Assembly: GCF_046557915.1 (NCBI RefSeq)
Contig: NZ_JBHEBG010000001.1
Span: 1,736,001-1,800,000 of the forward strand
DNA: 64,000 nt
Direction of reading: 5' to 3'
From: JBHEBG01 sp046557915
GTDB taxonomy: Bacteria; Bacteroidota; Bacteroidia; Flavobacteriales; Flavobacteriaceae
Shown here: positions 1 to 8,461 of the stretch, in pieces
Position numbering within the stretch: position 1 is the first letter of the stretch
Layout: every line of letters begins with the position of its first letter
The notes under the pieces: generated by a model
Databases searched by the model: none
Told to the model about the DNA's origin: nothing
What the model saw: only the letters and a program-made list of their open reading frames with translations
Position numbers and translations under genes: made by a program

Positions 1-1089
1 GATATTTTGGAACAGCGCCTTGCCGCTTTGGAAGGCGGAATTGCAGCTATTGTTACCGCATCGGGTACAGCAGCTACCACAACGGCACTTTTGGTGCTTT
101 TAAAGGCTGGTGATCATATAGTAGCTTCTAACAGCTTGTATGGCGGAACATATAATTTGCTTGATGTAACCCTTCCTAGACTAGGTATCACCACAACCTT
201 TGTAGATCCTACGGATGCCAGTAATTTTGGAAAAGCAGTTAAGGAAAATACCAGGGCCATCTTTGTGGAGGCACTAGGAAATCCGAAATTGGACGTTTTA
301 GATCTAAAAGCAATCTCATCCGAGGCAAAAGCCGCCAAGATTCCTTTCATTGTGGATAACACCGTTCCCACACCCGCATTGCTGAACCCAATAGAACATG
401 GGGCCAATATTGTAATCCATTCCTTAACCAAATATATTAACGGAAACGGTACGGCTTTGGGAGGTGCAATAATAGATGCAGGAACCTTTGATTGGGCAAA
501 TGGCAATTTTCCAGAGTTTACGGAACCCTCTGCCGGATATCACGGATTGGTATATCATGAAGCTTTAGGAGCGGCCGCTTTCATAGCAAAAGCACGCATA
601 GAAGGGCTGCGCGATTTTGGAGGGGCTTTGAGTCCTTTTAATGCATTTCAGATTATCCAAGGATTGGAAACCTTGGAAGTAAGAATTAAAAAACATAGCG
701 AAAATGCATTGAACCTTGCAAAATGGTTACAAACAAGAGATGAGGTAACATGGGTAAATTATCCCGGGTTGGAAACCAGTAAGTATAACGCCTTGGCCAA
801 GGAATATCTACCAGGAGGGCAAAGCGGACTTGTAACGTTTGGAGTGAAGGGCGGTTTTGAATCTGCCAAGAAAATTGCCGACGAAACCAAATTGTTCTCA
901 CTGTTGGCCAATATTGGCGATACTAAATCCCTGATTATACATCCTGCCAGTACAACCCATCAGCAGTTAGACGAAGCGGCACAAGAGTCCACCGGGGTAA
1001 CCCAAGATTTGATTCGTTTATCTGTAGGATTGGAAAACTTAGACGATTTAAAAGCCGATTTAGAACAGGCGTTTGCGACTATTGGCTAG
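1..1089 (+). CDS. metY: O-acetylhomoserine sulfhydrylase (PLP, Cys/Met metabolism family), 5' end cut by window
   Basis: A PLP enzyme of the Cys/Met metabolism family, predicted to make homocysteine directly from O-acetylhomoserine and sulfide in the cytoplasm. The reading frame is open from base 1, so the N-terminus lies outside the window; the Met codon at base 7 is internal. The motif IHSLTKYINGNG carries the likely PLP lysine (codon at 430), and the C-terminal HPASTTHQQL segment is typical of the family. The next gene carries the acetyltransferase that makes its substrate, which favours O-acetylhomoserine over O-acetylserine. The paralogue metZ lies downstream, so two sulfhydrylase-like enzymes occur in one cluster. 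The exact substrate cannot be proven from sequence. Confidence 0.9.
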   Translation, partial: DILEQRLAALEGGIAAIVTASGTAATTTALLVLLKAGDHIVASNSLYGGTYNLLDVTLPRLGITTTFVDPTDASNFGKAVKENTRAIFVEALGNPKLDVLDLKAISSEAKAAKIPFIVDNTVPTPALLNPIEHGANIVIHSLTKYINGNGTALGGAIIDAGTFDWANGNFPEFTEPSAGYHGLVYHEALGAAAFIAKARIEGLRDFGGALSPFNAFQIIQGLETLEVRIKKHSENALNLAKWLQTRDEVTWVNYPGLETSKYNALAKEYLPGGQSGLVTFGVKGGFESAKKIADETKLFSLLANIGDTKSLIIHPASTTHQQLDEAAQESTGVTQDLIRLSVGLENLDDLKADLEQAFATIG

Positions 1090-1130
1090 ACCGTTTCATG
1101 GATTATTAACTCGTAGCCAAAGACTAATTT

Positions 1131-1178
1131 ATCCCAAGGAGTTTATAGAACACATGCTTTCTAAGAACTTCTTGGGAT
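1131..1178 (+). repeat. 13-bp inverted repeat (stem-loop) between metY and the metX-thrA fusion
   Basis: Arms 1131-1143 and 1166-1178 pair over 13 bp with one G-U wobble around a 22-base loop. No T-tract follows, so it is not a standard intrinsic terminator. It lies 22 bases before the start codon of the fusion gene. It could be an mRNA processing or stabilising element, or a leader structure. The role is unknown. Confidence 0.6.
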
Positions 1179-1199
1179 TCAGAATCAAATTGCACAAAA

Positions 1200-4100
1200 A
1201 TGCCCAATAAATTGCACCAGATAGAAATAGGAGACTATACCACAATTAGCGGAGCTACCGGAGATATCTCATTATCTTATCAACTTTTTGGTAAGCCATT
1301 GCATACAGCACCCGTAGTTTTGGTAAACCATGCACTTACCGGAAATTCCAATGTTACCGGAGCAGATGGTTGGTGGTCCGCACTAATTGGGGATGGAAAA
1401 TGTATCGACACTAAAAAATATACGGTACTTGCCTTCAATATTCCCGGGAATGGATACGATGGTTTCGTTATTGAGAACTATAAGGACTATGTTTCGCAAG
1501 ATATTGCCAAGATTTTTTTATTGGGGCTAAGTGAATTGAAGATCCACAAACTCTACGCGGTTATCGGGGGGTCTTTAGGCGGTGGTATTGCGTGGGAATT
1601 GGCCGCTTTGGCCCCCAATTTGATAACCCATCTAATTCCGGTTGCTTCCGATTGGAAATCTACCGATTGGCTGATAGCCAATTGTCAAATTCAAGAACAA
1701 TTCTTAATCAATTCCAAACAACCGGTACACGACGCCCGTATGCATGCCATGCTTTGTTATCGTACCCCGGAGTCCTTCAAGGAGCGCTTCAAAAGAAGTA
1801 CCAATGAAGAACTGCAGGTATTCAATGTTGAGAGTTGGCTACTGCATCATGGGGAAAAACTACAAGAACGCTTTCAGCTATCGGCCTATAAATTAATGAA
1901 TCAATTACTTAAAACTATAGACGTAACCCGAAACGGTGAAGAAGCGTTTATTAACCTACAACAGAGTAATACAAACATCCATATTGTTGGCGTGGATTCG
2001 GACCTTTTCTTTACAGCAAAGGAAAATAAGGAGACCTTTAAGAGACTGGCCCAAGCCAATGGTAATGTTACTTATGGGGAAATTCAGTCGCTCCATGGGC
2101 ACGATGCCTTTTTAATTGAATTTGAGCAAATGCAACGATTGCTAAAAGGGATTTTCCAAAATAACGGAGCTTCCAAAAGGGTAAAAGTTCTAAAATTTGG
2201 AGGGAAATCCTTATCCAACGGAGAAGGGATAGACAGTGTATTGAAAATCGTTGAGGCCAAAGTAAAGAATGGAGAAAATATTGCCATAGTATTGTCTGCC
2301 AGGGAAAAGGCTACTGATCAGTTAGAAGCCATTCTTGGAAAAGCAGCCGATGGTCTGGACTACAAAAAGGATTTTGAAGATTTTGAAAAGTACCAAAAGC
2401 ACACTTTTAAAAATGTAAACCTATCCGATGAATTTGCGGAACTGGTAAAACTGTTGGAGGGTGTTGCCTTATTAGGTGATTTTAGTTCTAAAATTAAAGA
2501 TCAGGTACTCGCGTATGGCGAGCTTATTTCAGCAAAATTAGTTACGAAGCTATTAATAGGAAAAGGAATCAATGCCAAGTTAATTGATGCTAGGGATCTT
2601 ATTAAAACAGATACTACCTTTGGCGATGCGCAAGTTCTCGAAGCTTTATCCAAAGAAAATATTACACGTGAGTTTTCTAAGTTGGAAGACGATAGCGTAC
2701 CGGTAATTGCCGGGTTTATAGCCTCAAACATTCATAAGGAGACCACTACCTTGGGAAGAAATGGGAGCAATTATACCGCAGCGTTGTTGGCAAATTTTTT
2801 GGATGCCGAAGAGTTTCAGAATTATACCCATGTAGATGGGATATACACTGCCAATCCCGATTTTGTGCCCGATGCACAACGAATCTCCCAACTTTCTTAC
2901 GTAGAAGCCAATGAATTGGCATCTTTTGGAGCGACCATTTTACATGCAAAGACCATAATTCCACTTATTGAAAAAAACATTCCATTGCGCATTCTTAATA
3001 CCTTTAATGGTGATGGCGAGGGAACATTGATAAGTGCCAAAACAAGCAAGGACGGTATCAAATCCTTATCGGTTACAGAAAATGTGGCACTCATTAATTT
3101 GGAAGGCCGCGGACTTCTGGGAAAAGTAGGGGTAGATGCCCGCATATTTAAAGCACTTAGCCGAAACAATATTAACGTAAGTATTATTTCACAAGGGTCC
3201 TCGGAAAGGGGCATAGGATTGGTGGTAGAGGCCGGGAAGGCCTACAAGGGTAAGGAAGCTTTGGAAGCTGAATTTGAGCACGATTTTCAGTCCAGGGACA
3301 TCAATAACATAAATTTGGTGGAAGAGGTGTCCGTAATCTCAATTGTAGGGCAAGACCTTAGCACCTTTCATAAACCATACAATGCCCTCATAAAAAATAA
3401 AGTAGTTCCGTTATTGTTCAACAACACGGTTTCTGGTAAGAACGTTAGTCTGGTGGTAAAAAAAGAGCATTTGCTGAAGGCACTAAATGTAATGCATGGG
3501 CAGATATTTGGCGTAGCCAAAAAAATAAATCTCGCCATATTTGGGCATGGCAACGTGGGCGGTACCTTAGTGGATCAGGTACTGAAATCTGCAGAAAGCA
3601 TATCGGAAAGAAAGGGGATAGACCTAAATGTCTTTGCACTGGCCAATTCTAGAAAGATACTGTTGAACAAGGAAGGGGTTTCTACAAAATGGCGAGCGGA
3701 CATTAAAGAAAATGGTATTCCGTATTCGCGGAACGATATCTTTGAGTATGCCACCCAACATCACCTAGAAAACCTCATTGCAGTGGACAATACTGCTAGT
3801 GAAGATTTTGTTTCCAATTATTTTGATTTTATAGAAAACGGTTTCGATCTGGTATCGTCCAATAAAATTGCGAACACCTTGGGATTTGATTATTACCGAT
3901 TGTTGCGTGAAGAATTGATCAAAAACCAAAAACAGTATTTGTATGAAACCAACGTAGGTGCAGGCCTACCATTGATAGATACTATTAAATTATTGCATTT
4001 ATCGGGGGAAAACATAACTCGTATTAAAGGAGTGTTTTCTGGATCTTTGAGCTATATTTTTAACACGTTTTCAGAAGAAGACGTGCCTTTCTCCAAAATC

Positions 4101-4595
4101 TTGGAGCAGGCCATGGAACAAGGTTTTACCGAACCCGATCCAAGAGAAGATCTCTCCGGAAATGACGTAGGGAGAAAGTTACTGATTTTGGCAAGGGAAC
4201 TGGATCTAAGCAACGAATTCTCGGACATCCAAATTCAAAATTTAATTCCCATAGGTCTGCAAGAAGGAGATGTTCAACATTTTCTGGCGAATCTGGACGT
4301 GTTGGACAGAAAGTTCGAGGAAATAAAACGGCAAAGTCAAAATGGCAATGTACTGCGATATGTGGGGGATCTTTCGGGCGATTTGCAGCAAGAAAAGGGC
4401 ATTTTGGAAGTAAAATTAATTTCGGTACCCAAGGAAAGTGCTTTAGGTCAGGTAAAAGGATCAGATTCAATAATTGAGATATACACAGAATCCTATGGAG
4501 AGCATCCTTTGGTAATACAAGGCGCCGGTGCAGGAGCGGCCGTTACCGCTAGAGGAGTTTTTGGGGATATTTTAAGGATAGCGGAAAAAAGTTAA
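1200..4595 (+). CDS. thrA: Trifunctional fusion: homoserine O-acetyltransferase - aspartokinase - homoserine dehydrogenase
   Basis: An 1131-residue protein joining three steps around homoserine. Residues 1-320 are an alpha/beta hydrolase of the MetX type, with nucleophile elbow GGSLGGG (Ser125), Asp268 in VDSDLFF and His301 in GHDAF as the apparent triad. From about 325 comes aspartokinase (KFGGKS, then GRNGSNYTA near 520), followed by an ACT-like regulatory region. From about 775 comes homoserine dehydrogenase with the NAD(P) motif FGHGNVGG. It would phosphorylate aspartate, reduce the semialdehyde to homoserine, and acetylate that homoserine for the sulfhydrylases on either side. Aspartate-semialdehyde dehydrogenase is not in the window. 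AK-HSD fusions are common; the N-terminal acetyltransferase is the unusual part. The start is ATG 1200. Confidence 0.9.
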   Translation: MPNKLHQIEIGDYTTISGATGDISLSYQLFGKPLHTAPVVLVNHALTGNSNVTGADGWWSALIGDGKCIDTKKYTVLAFNIPGNGYDGFVIENYKDYVSQDIAKIFLLGLSELKIHKLYAVIGGSLGGGIAWELAALAPNLITHLIPVASDWKSTDWLIANCQIQEQFLINSKQPVHDARMHAMLCYRTPESFKERFKRSTNEELQVFNVESWLLHHGEKLQERFQLSAYKLMNQLLKTIDVTRNGEEAFINLQQSNTNIHIVGVDSDLFFTAKENKETFKRLAQANGNVTYGEIQSLHGHDAFLIEFEQMQRLLKGIFQNNGASKRVKVLKFGGKSLSNGEGIDSVLKIVEAKVKNGENIAIVLSAREKATDQLEAILGKAADGLDYKKDFEDFEKYQKHTFKNVNLSDEFAELVKLLEGVALLGDFSSKIKDQVLAYGELISAKLVTKLLIGKGINAKLIDARDLIKTDTTFGDAQVLEALSKENITREFSKLEDDSVPVIAGFIASNIHKETTTLGRNGSNYTAALLANFLDAEEFQNYTHVDGIYTANPDFVPDAQRISQLSYVEANELASFGATILHAKTIIPLIEKNIPLRILNTFNGDGEGTLISAKTSKDGIKSLSVTENVALINLEGRGLLGKVGVDARIFKALSRNNINVSIISQGSSERGIGLVVEAGKAYKGKEALEAEFEHDFQSRDINNINLVEEVSVISIVGQDLSTFHKPYNALIKNKVVPLLFNNTVSGKNVSLVVKKEHLLKALNVMHGQIFGVAKKINLAIFGHGNVGGTLVDQVLKSAESISERKGIDLNVFALANSRKILLNKEGVSTKWRADIKENGIPYSRNDIFEYATQHHLENLIAVDNTASEDFVSNYFDFIENGFDLVSSNKIANTLGFDYYRLLREELIKNQKQYLYETNVGAGLPLIDTIKLLHLSGENITRIKGVFSGSLSYIFNTFSEEDVPFSKILEQAMEQGFTEPDPREDLSGNDVGRKLLILARELDLSNEFSDIQIQNLIPIGLQEGDVQHFLANLDVLDRKFEEIKRQSQNGNVLRYVGDLSGDLQQEKGILEVKLISVPKESALGQVKGSDSIIEIYTESYGEHPLVIQGAGAGAAVTARGVFGDILRIAEKS

Positions 4596-4596
4596 G

Positions 4597-5766
4597 ATGA
4601 GTAAAAAAAACCAGTTTGAAACAGATGCTGTGCGCACGCAATTGGAACGTTCACAATTTTTGGAACATTCTAGTCCCATGTACCTAACATCAAGTTTTGT
4701 TTTTGAAGATGCGGAAGATATGCGTGCTTCCTTTGCTGAGGAAAAAGACCGAAATATATATTCTAGATACTCTAACCCCAATTCTTCCGAATTTATAGAT
4801 AAGGTATGTAAAATGGAAGGCGCCGAGGACGGTTTTGCATTTGCATCGGGTATGGCAGCTGTATTTTCAACATTTGCCGCCCTATTGCAAAATGGTGACC
4901 ATATCCTTTCTGCACGAAGTATTTTTGGGTCTACCCATAATCTTTTTACACAGTTTTTCCCACAATGGGATATAAGCACCAGTTTTTTTAAGTTCAACGA
5001 ATTGGATGAGATCGATAAGCTCGTCACCCCACGCACTAAAATTATATATGCCGAATCACCGACCAATCCGGGCGTTGATATTTTGGATATGGAGGCATTG
5101 GGCAAAATTGCAAAACGGCACAATCTTTTGCTGGTCATAGACAATTGTTTTGCCTCTCCCTATTTGCAACAGCCAATTAAGTTTGGGGCAGATTTGGTAA
5201 TACATTCGGGGACTAAGTTAATGGATGGACAAGGACGGGTTTTGGCAGGTATTACGGTCGGCAGAAAGGATCTTATAGATCGGATATACAGATTTGCCAG
5301 AATTACGGGGCCTACGCTGTCTCCTTTTAATGCTTGGTTAATATCTAAAAGTTTGGAGACTTTGGCAGTGCGCGTAGATCGGCATTGCGATAATGCATTG
5401 AAGCTAGCCACTTTTTTGGAAGACCATGATAAGGTTAACTGGGTGAAATATCCATTTTTAAAGTCGCATCCGCAGTATACATTGGCCAAAAAGCAGATGA
5501 GTGCCGGTGGTTGTGTAGTGGCTTTTGAGGTAAAAGGCGGACTAATGGCTGGCCAAAAATTCTTTGATTCCATAAAATTGTTATCCCTTTCTGCCAATTT
5601 GGGAGACTCTAGAAGTATAATAACCCATCCAGCGTCTACAACACATAGCAAGTTGTCCTCTGAAGAAAGAGCCATGGTGGGTATCTCCGATGGTACGGTT
5701 AGGGTTTCCGTTGGGTTGGAACATATAGATGATATAATAGCGGACATTGCACAGGCTTTAGGGTAA
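4597..5766 (+). CDS. metZ: O-succinyl/O-acetylhomoserine sulfhydrylase-like PLP enzyme (MetZ type)
   Basis: A 389-residue PLP enzyme of the Cys/Met metabolism family, starting one base after the fusion gene stop and so probably cotranscribed with it. Lys207 in HSGTKLMDGQGR is the likely Schiff-base lysine; the DGQGR sequence resembles MetZ sulfhydrylases more than cystathionine gamma-synthases. The N-terminal YSRYSNPN and C-terminal HPASTTHSKL are family hallmarks. Because the upstream enzyme is an acetyltransferase, the substrate is probably O-acetylhomoserine despite the MetZ resemblance. Cystathionine gamma-synthase or lyase activity is the main alternative. The enzyme is cytoplasmic. Confidence 0.85.
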   Translation: MSKKNQFETDAVRTQLERSQFLEHSSPMYLTSSFVFEDAEDMRASFAEEKDRNIYSRYSNPNSSEFIDKVCKMEGAEDGFAFASGMAAVFSTFAALLQNGDHILSARSIFGSTHNLFTQFFPQWDISTSFFKFNELDEIDKLVTPRTKIIYAESPTNPGVDILDMEALGKIAKRHNLLLVIDNCFASPYLQQPIKFGADLVIHSGTKLMDGQGRVLAGITVGRKDLIDRIYRFARITGPTLSPFNAWLISKSLETLAVRVDRHCDNALKLATFLEDHDKVNWVKYPFLKSHPQYTLAKKQMSAGGCVVAFEVKGGLMAGQKFFDSIKLLSLSANLGDSRSIITHPASTTHSKLSSEERAMVGISDGTVRVSVGLEHIDDIIADIAQALG

Positions 5767-5809
5767 ACGAATATTAGAGCATTTTTTTTAGAGTGATCGA
5801 AATAAATAA

Positions 5810-5838
5810 TATATTTGCATAAGTACTTATATAAGCAA
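5810..5838 (+). promoter_or_regulatory. Promoter -7 element plus palindromic operator of the marR gene
   Basis: TATATTTG (5810-5817) is an exact match to the Bacteroidota -7 consensus TAnnTTTG. One base later comes the perfect 12-bp palindrome ATAAGTACTTAT (5819-5830), inside a wider dyad bounded by TTGC (5815) and GCAA (5835-5838). The palindrome would cover the transcription start, as expected for autorepression by the MarR protein encoded at 5841. The operator role is inferred. Confidence 0.6.
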
Positions 5839-5840
5839 TT

Positions 5841-6323
5841 ATGAAAGATGAGCTAAAAAAGTTGGCCGAATTGGGTCTCGGATCCAGGTTAAACAGGTTA
5901 AGCGGTATTGTAATGAAGGAAATACAGTTGGTCTATGACAGGGCAGGGATAGATTTTGATCCCTATCTTTTTCCCATTTTTAAGATAATTACAGACTCCG
6001 AAACCGTTACCAACTCGTATATACAGGAGAGCTTGCAATATACACAGCCGGCGATAACACAGGCACTCAATAAACTGACCGATAAGTCCCTGATCAGTTT
6101 TAAGACCGATGTTAATGATAAGCGTAAAAAATTGTTTTATCTAACCAAGAAGGGTAGAGAGGCACACAAAAGGATGGTTCCTTTATGGAAGGTGATGGAT
6201 ACACAGGTTAAGGAACTCACAACATTTACTGCGGACAGTCTAACAGCGCACATATCTCATTTAGAAGGTAAGTTACAGGAACAAGCCCTGAGCACTAGGA
6301 TACTTCAAAATTTTCAACACTAA
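5841..6323 (+). CDS. MarR-family winged-helix transcriptional regulator
   Basis: A 160-residue protein with the MarR winged-helix layout. The segment YIQESLQYTQPAITQALNKLTDKSLIS (about 62-88) is the helix-turn-helix, and NDKRKKLFYLTKKG is the wing. The start ATG 5841 directly follows a TAnnTTTG promoter and a 12-bp palindrome, so autoregulation is likely. It is followed after 11 bases by a GNAT acetyltransferase. In many Bacteroidota these two domains occur as one MarR-GNAT polypeptide, so the pair probably acts together. The ligand and regulon cannot be read from the sequence. Confidence 0.85.
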   Translation: MKDELKKLAELGLGSRLNRLSGIVMKEIQLVYDRAGIDFDPYLFPIFKIITDSETVTNSYIQESLQYTQPAITQALNKLTDKSLISFKTDVNDKRKKLFYLTKKGREAHKRMVPLWKVMDTQVKELTTFTADSLTAHISHLEGKLQEQALSTRILQNFQH

Positions 6324-6334
6324 ATTTAAGTAGC

Positions 6335-6799
6335 ATGAAGGATGTTAAAATAATTTCTTTCGAACCAAAATATGCCAAAGATTTTGCACAACTAAATACG
6401 GAATGGCTAGAGAAATATTTTGTGGTAGAACCACACGATACCGAACTAATGGAAGCCTGCGAAGAAAACATTATTGACAAAGGAGGGTTTATTTTCTTTG
6501 CGCAAGTAGGGGAGTCCATCGCCGGAACATTTTCACTCATTAAATTGGACAATGGGTTCTACGAATTGGGTAAAATGGCAGTTTCGCCAAGTTTTCAGGG
6601 GCATAAAATTGGCCAGAAACTTATGCAATTTTGCATAGATTATGCTCGTACGAACGGTTGGGAAAGGTTGGTGCTTTATTCCAATACTATTTTGGAAAAT
6701 GCAATTTACATCTATCGTAAGTATGGTTTTAAGGAAGTGCCATTGGAAGAAAACCCACCTTATCTTCGCGGAAACATAAAAATGGAACTGATACTTTAG
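6335..6799 (+). CDS. GNAT-family N-acetyltransferase
   Basis: A 154-residue protein with the GNAT fold. The acetyl-CoA binding segment VSPSFQGHKIGQKLM (about 82-96, the Q/R-x-x-G-x-G/A-like motif A) is clear, followed by the motif B region YSNTILENAIYIYRKYGFKEV. It lies 11 bases behind the marR gene and is probably cotranscribed with it. The substrate is unknown; small molecules or protein N-termini are both possible. Confidence 0.85.
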   Translation: MKDVKIISFEPKYAKDFAQLNTEWLEKYFVVEPHDTELMEACEENIIDKGGFIFFAQVGESIAGTFSLIKLDNGFYELGKMAVSPSFQGHKIGQKLMQFCIDYARTNGWERLVLYSNTILENAIYIYRKYGFKEVPLEENPPYLRGNIKMELIL

Positions 6800-6863
6800 T
6801 TTAACAAAGTGGATAAAAGGGGAGAACCATCTAACTTTTGGATCTCTCAAAGCCGTATTCTTG

Positions 6864-6894
6864 TTGAGCTTTTGAACGATTTTATCTATATTCG
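6864..6894 (+). promoter_or_regulatory. Predicted promoter of the rrf2 gene, start site at or next to the ATG
   Basis: A TTG at 6864-6866 and TATATTCG at 6887-6894 (7 of 8 to TAnnTTTG) are separated by 20 bases, matching the Bacteroidota -33/-7 architecture. Only four bases separate the -7 element from the ATG at 6899, so the mRNA would be leaderless or nearly so. Confidence 0.5.
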
Positions 6895-6898
6895 TGAT

Positions 6899-7315
6899 AT
6901 GCTCTCCAAGAAAACAAAATACGGCCTTAAGGCCCTAGCTTTTTTGGCAGTCCAAAAGAAAGAGGAGCCTGTTCAAATTGCTGAAATTGCCAAGCACGAG
7001 AATATTTCCCAAAAGTTTTTGGAAAGTATTTTATTAACTCTGCGCAGAACGGGTCTGTTAGGCTCAAAAAAAGGCAAAGGCGGAGGGTATTACCTTATAA
7101 AGGACCCCTCCGAAATACCTATGACCACGGTAATACGAGTTTTGGAAGGCCCAATTGCCATGGTGCCCTGCGTTAGCCTAAATTTTTATGAAAAGTGCGA
7201 TGATTGCCCAGACGAAAATACTTGCGCTGTTAATAAATTAATGCTTCAGGTTAGGGACAGTGCCCTGCAAGTGTACAGGAACAACACCTTGGCAGATATA
7301 ATTTCAAATTCATAA
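6899..7315 (+). CDS. Rrf2-family transcriptional regulator, candidate sulfur-assimilation regulator
   Basis: A 138-residue Rrf2 protein. The N-terminus MLSKKTKYGLKAL is the family's typical start; the frame is open 30 codons further upstream, but ATG 6899 fits the family and the promoter. The winged helix spans about 1-80, with the wing sequence KKGKGGGYYL. Four cysteines (Cys91, Cys100, Cys103, Cys109) lie where IscR-type members bind an Fe-S cluster, so cluster or redox sensing is possible. The sulfate assimilation operon starts 175 bases downstream and carries repeated 17-bp boxes, which makes this the obvious candidate regulator, similar in logic to CymR of Firmicutes. That link is inferred. 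Confidence 0.88.
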   Translation: MLSKKTKYGLKALAFLAVQKKEEPVQIAEIAKHENISQKFLESILLTLRRTGLLGSKKGKGGGYYLIKDPSEIPMTTVIRVLEGPIAMVPCVSLNFYEKCDDCPDENTCAVNKLMLQVRDSALQVYRNNTLADIISNS

Positions 7316-7339
7316 AATAAATCCAATACCACTAAAAAA

Positions 7340-7363
7340 TCTTTAGAGATAAAGGTTTTTTTT
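7340..7363 (+). terminator. Possible intrinsic terminator after rrf2
   Basis: TCTTTA (7340-7345) and TAAAGG (7350-7355) form a short AU-rich stem with a GAGA loop, followed by eight Ts (7356-7363). The stem is weak, but the T-tract is good. Confidence 0.4.
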
Positions 7364-7369
7364 AATTAA

Positions 7370-7386
7370 TCTACTAAAACTATAGG
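7370..7386 (+). promoter_or_regulatory. Putative Rrf2 operator, copy 1
   Basis: TCTACTAAAACTATAGG matches the shared 17-bp box YCTASTAAAWCYATAGG. It lies 80 bases upstream of copy 2, ahead of the DUF2061-cysHDN operon. Confidence 0.55.
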
Positions 7387-7436
7387 GTAAACATAATATT
7401 AATGCTTTTTTAACGTCTACCATAGAGAATTAATGT

Positions 7437-7444
7437 TATTTTTG
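7437..7444 (+). promoter_or_regulatory. -7 element of the sulfate assimilation operon
   Basis: TATTTTTG is an exact match to TAnnTTTG. No good TTG is seen at -33, which may mean that an activator is needed. The predicted start near 7448 falls at the edge of box copy 2 (7450-7466). Confidence 0.5.
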
Positions 7445-7449
7445 TTTTT

Positions 7450-7466
7450 CCTAGTAAATCTATAGG
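7450..7466 (+). promoter_or_regulatory. Putative Rrf2 operator, copy 2
   Basis: CCTAGTAAATCTATAGG has outer arms CCTA and TAGG in inverted orientation. It begins just after the predicted transcription start of the operon, a position suited to repression. Confidence 0.6.
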
Positions 7467-7490
7467 ATAATAATTTAAAAGTAAAATTTT

Positions 7491-7754
7491 ATGATTGCCG
7501 ATCAATTAGTTCTAAATAAAAGAAACGCAAAAAGCAGTTATGCAACGGATCGTAGAACGGAAAAACCAAAGCGTAGTATTGCCAAATCCATTAGTTGGAG
7601 AGTAATAGGTACGTTGGATACCATTTTAATTTCTTGGATTGTCACAGGGACCTTGTCCGTTGCTTTCTCAATAGGTATCGTAGAACTGTTCACAAAAATG
7701 GCCCTCTACTTCTTTCACGAAAGATTGTGGAACAACATTGGATGGGGTAAATAG
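7491..7754 (+). CDS. DUF2061 small membrane protein
   Basis: An 87-residue protein. After a basic N-terminus, RSIAKSISWRVIGTLDT opens the DUF2061 domain, followed by hydrophobic segments at about 40-58 and 60-76 and the conserved FHERLWNNIGWG ending. It is probably an inner-membrane protein with two helices. DUF2061 genes often open sulfate assimilation operons, so a role in sulfate or sulfite handling is suspected, but no activity is established from the sequence. It is the first gene behind the operon promoter and lies 27 bases before cysH. Confidence 0.85.
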   Translation: MIADQLVLNKRNAKSSYATDRRTEKPKRSIAKSISWRVIGTLDTILISWIVTGTLSVAFSIGIVELFTKMALYFFHERLWNNIGWGK

Positions 7755-7781
7755 AGTTAAACTAATTGGGAGGAAAAAAAC

Positions 7782-8405
7782 ATGGGATTTACAGCGCAAC
7801 AGATTAGGGATTTAAACATACAATTCAAAGGCATACCTGCCGAAGAAATTATTGCTTGGGCGATCCAAAATGCCAAAAGACCGGTAGTCACAACAAACTT
7901 TAGGCCTTATGAGGTGGCAATTCTCCACGCTGTTGCCAACATTAAAGAGGACATCCCCGTAATATGGTGCGATACCGGATATAACACGCCTAACACTTAC
8001 AAACATGCGGAGGACCTAATCCATAGATTAGGGCTCAATATTAAATTGTACGTACCCAAACAGACCGCTTCCCATAGGGATGCCATAATGGGGATTCCTG
8101 GGATAGATGACCCAAATCATAAAAAGTTTACCGAACAAGTAAAGTTGGAACCTTTTAGGAGGGCGTTATCCGAACATACTCCGGATGTTTGGTTTACCAA
8201 CTTAAGAAAAGGACAAACAGCACTGCGCGATACGCTCGATGTTTTAAGCCTTAGCAAAGATGGGGTACTAAAGGTAAGTCCATTTTATCATTGGAACGAT
8301 GCGCAATTAGATGTTTACCTTACAGATAGAGGGTTGCCCAATGAACATAAATATTTTGACCCTACAAAAGTCCTAGAGAACAGGGAATGTGGTTTACATA
8401 CCTAA
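7782..8405 (+). CDS. cysH: PAPS/APS reductase (CysH family) without Fe-S cysteines
   Basis: A 207-residue adenylylsulfate or phosphoadenylylsulfate reductase making sulfite. The C-terminal ECGLHT carries the catalytic Cys203. The only other cysteine is Cys63 in IWCDTGYNTP, so the CC and CxxC pairs that bind the [4Fe-4S] cluster in bacterial APS reductases are absent. By the usual rule this makes it a thioredoxin-dependent PAPS reductase. However, no APS kinase (CysC) is encoded next to it or fused to CysN, so a cluster-free APS reductase of the APR-B kind is a real alternative. It lies between DUF2061 and cysD in one operon. Confidence 0.88.
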   Translation: MGFTAQQIRDLNIQFKGIPAEEIIAWAIQNAKRPVVTTNFRPYEVAILHAVANIKEDIPVIWCDTGYNTPNTYKHAEDLIHRLGLNIKLYVPKQTASHRDAIMGIPGIDDPNHKKFTEQVKLEPFRRALSEHTPDVWFTNLRKGQTALRDTLDVLSLSKDGVLKVSPFYHWNDAQLDVYLTDRGLPNEHKYFDPTKVLENRECGLHT

Positions 8406-8461
8406 ATAAGTAAAACAATACTTTACGGGCCGGTGCCCTTGAAGTTAAAAAAGATAAAATT

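Noticed and set aside
686..901. Antisense frames over metY and other core genes
   Set aside because: They lie entirely within well-supported genes on the opposite strand and show no family features.
1154..1210. 18-codon ORF before the metX-thrA fusion as a leader peptide
   Set aside because: It has no run of Thr, Met or Ile codons, overlaps the gene start, and no terminator/antiterminator pair is present.
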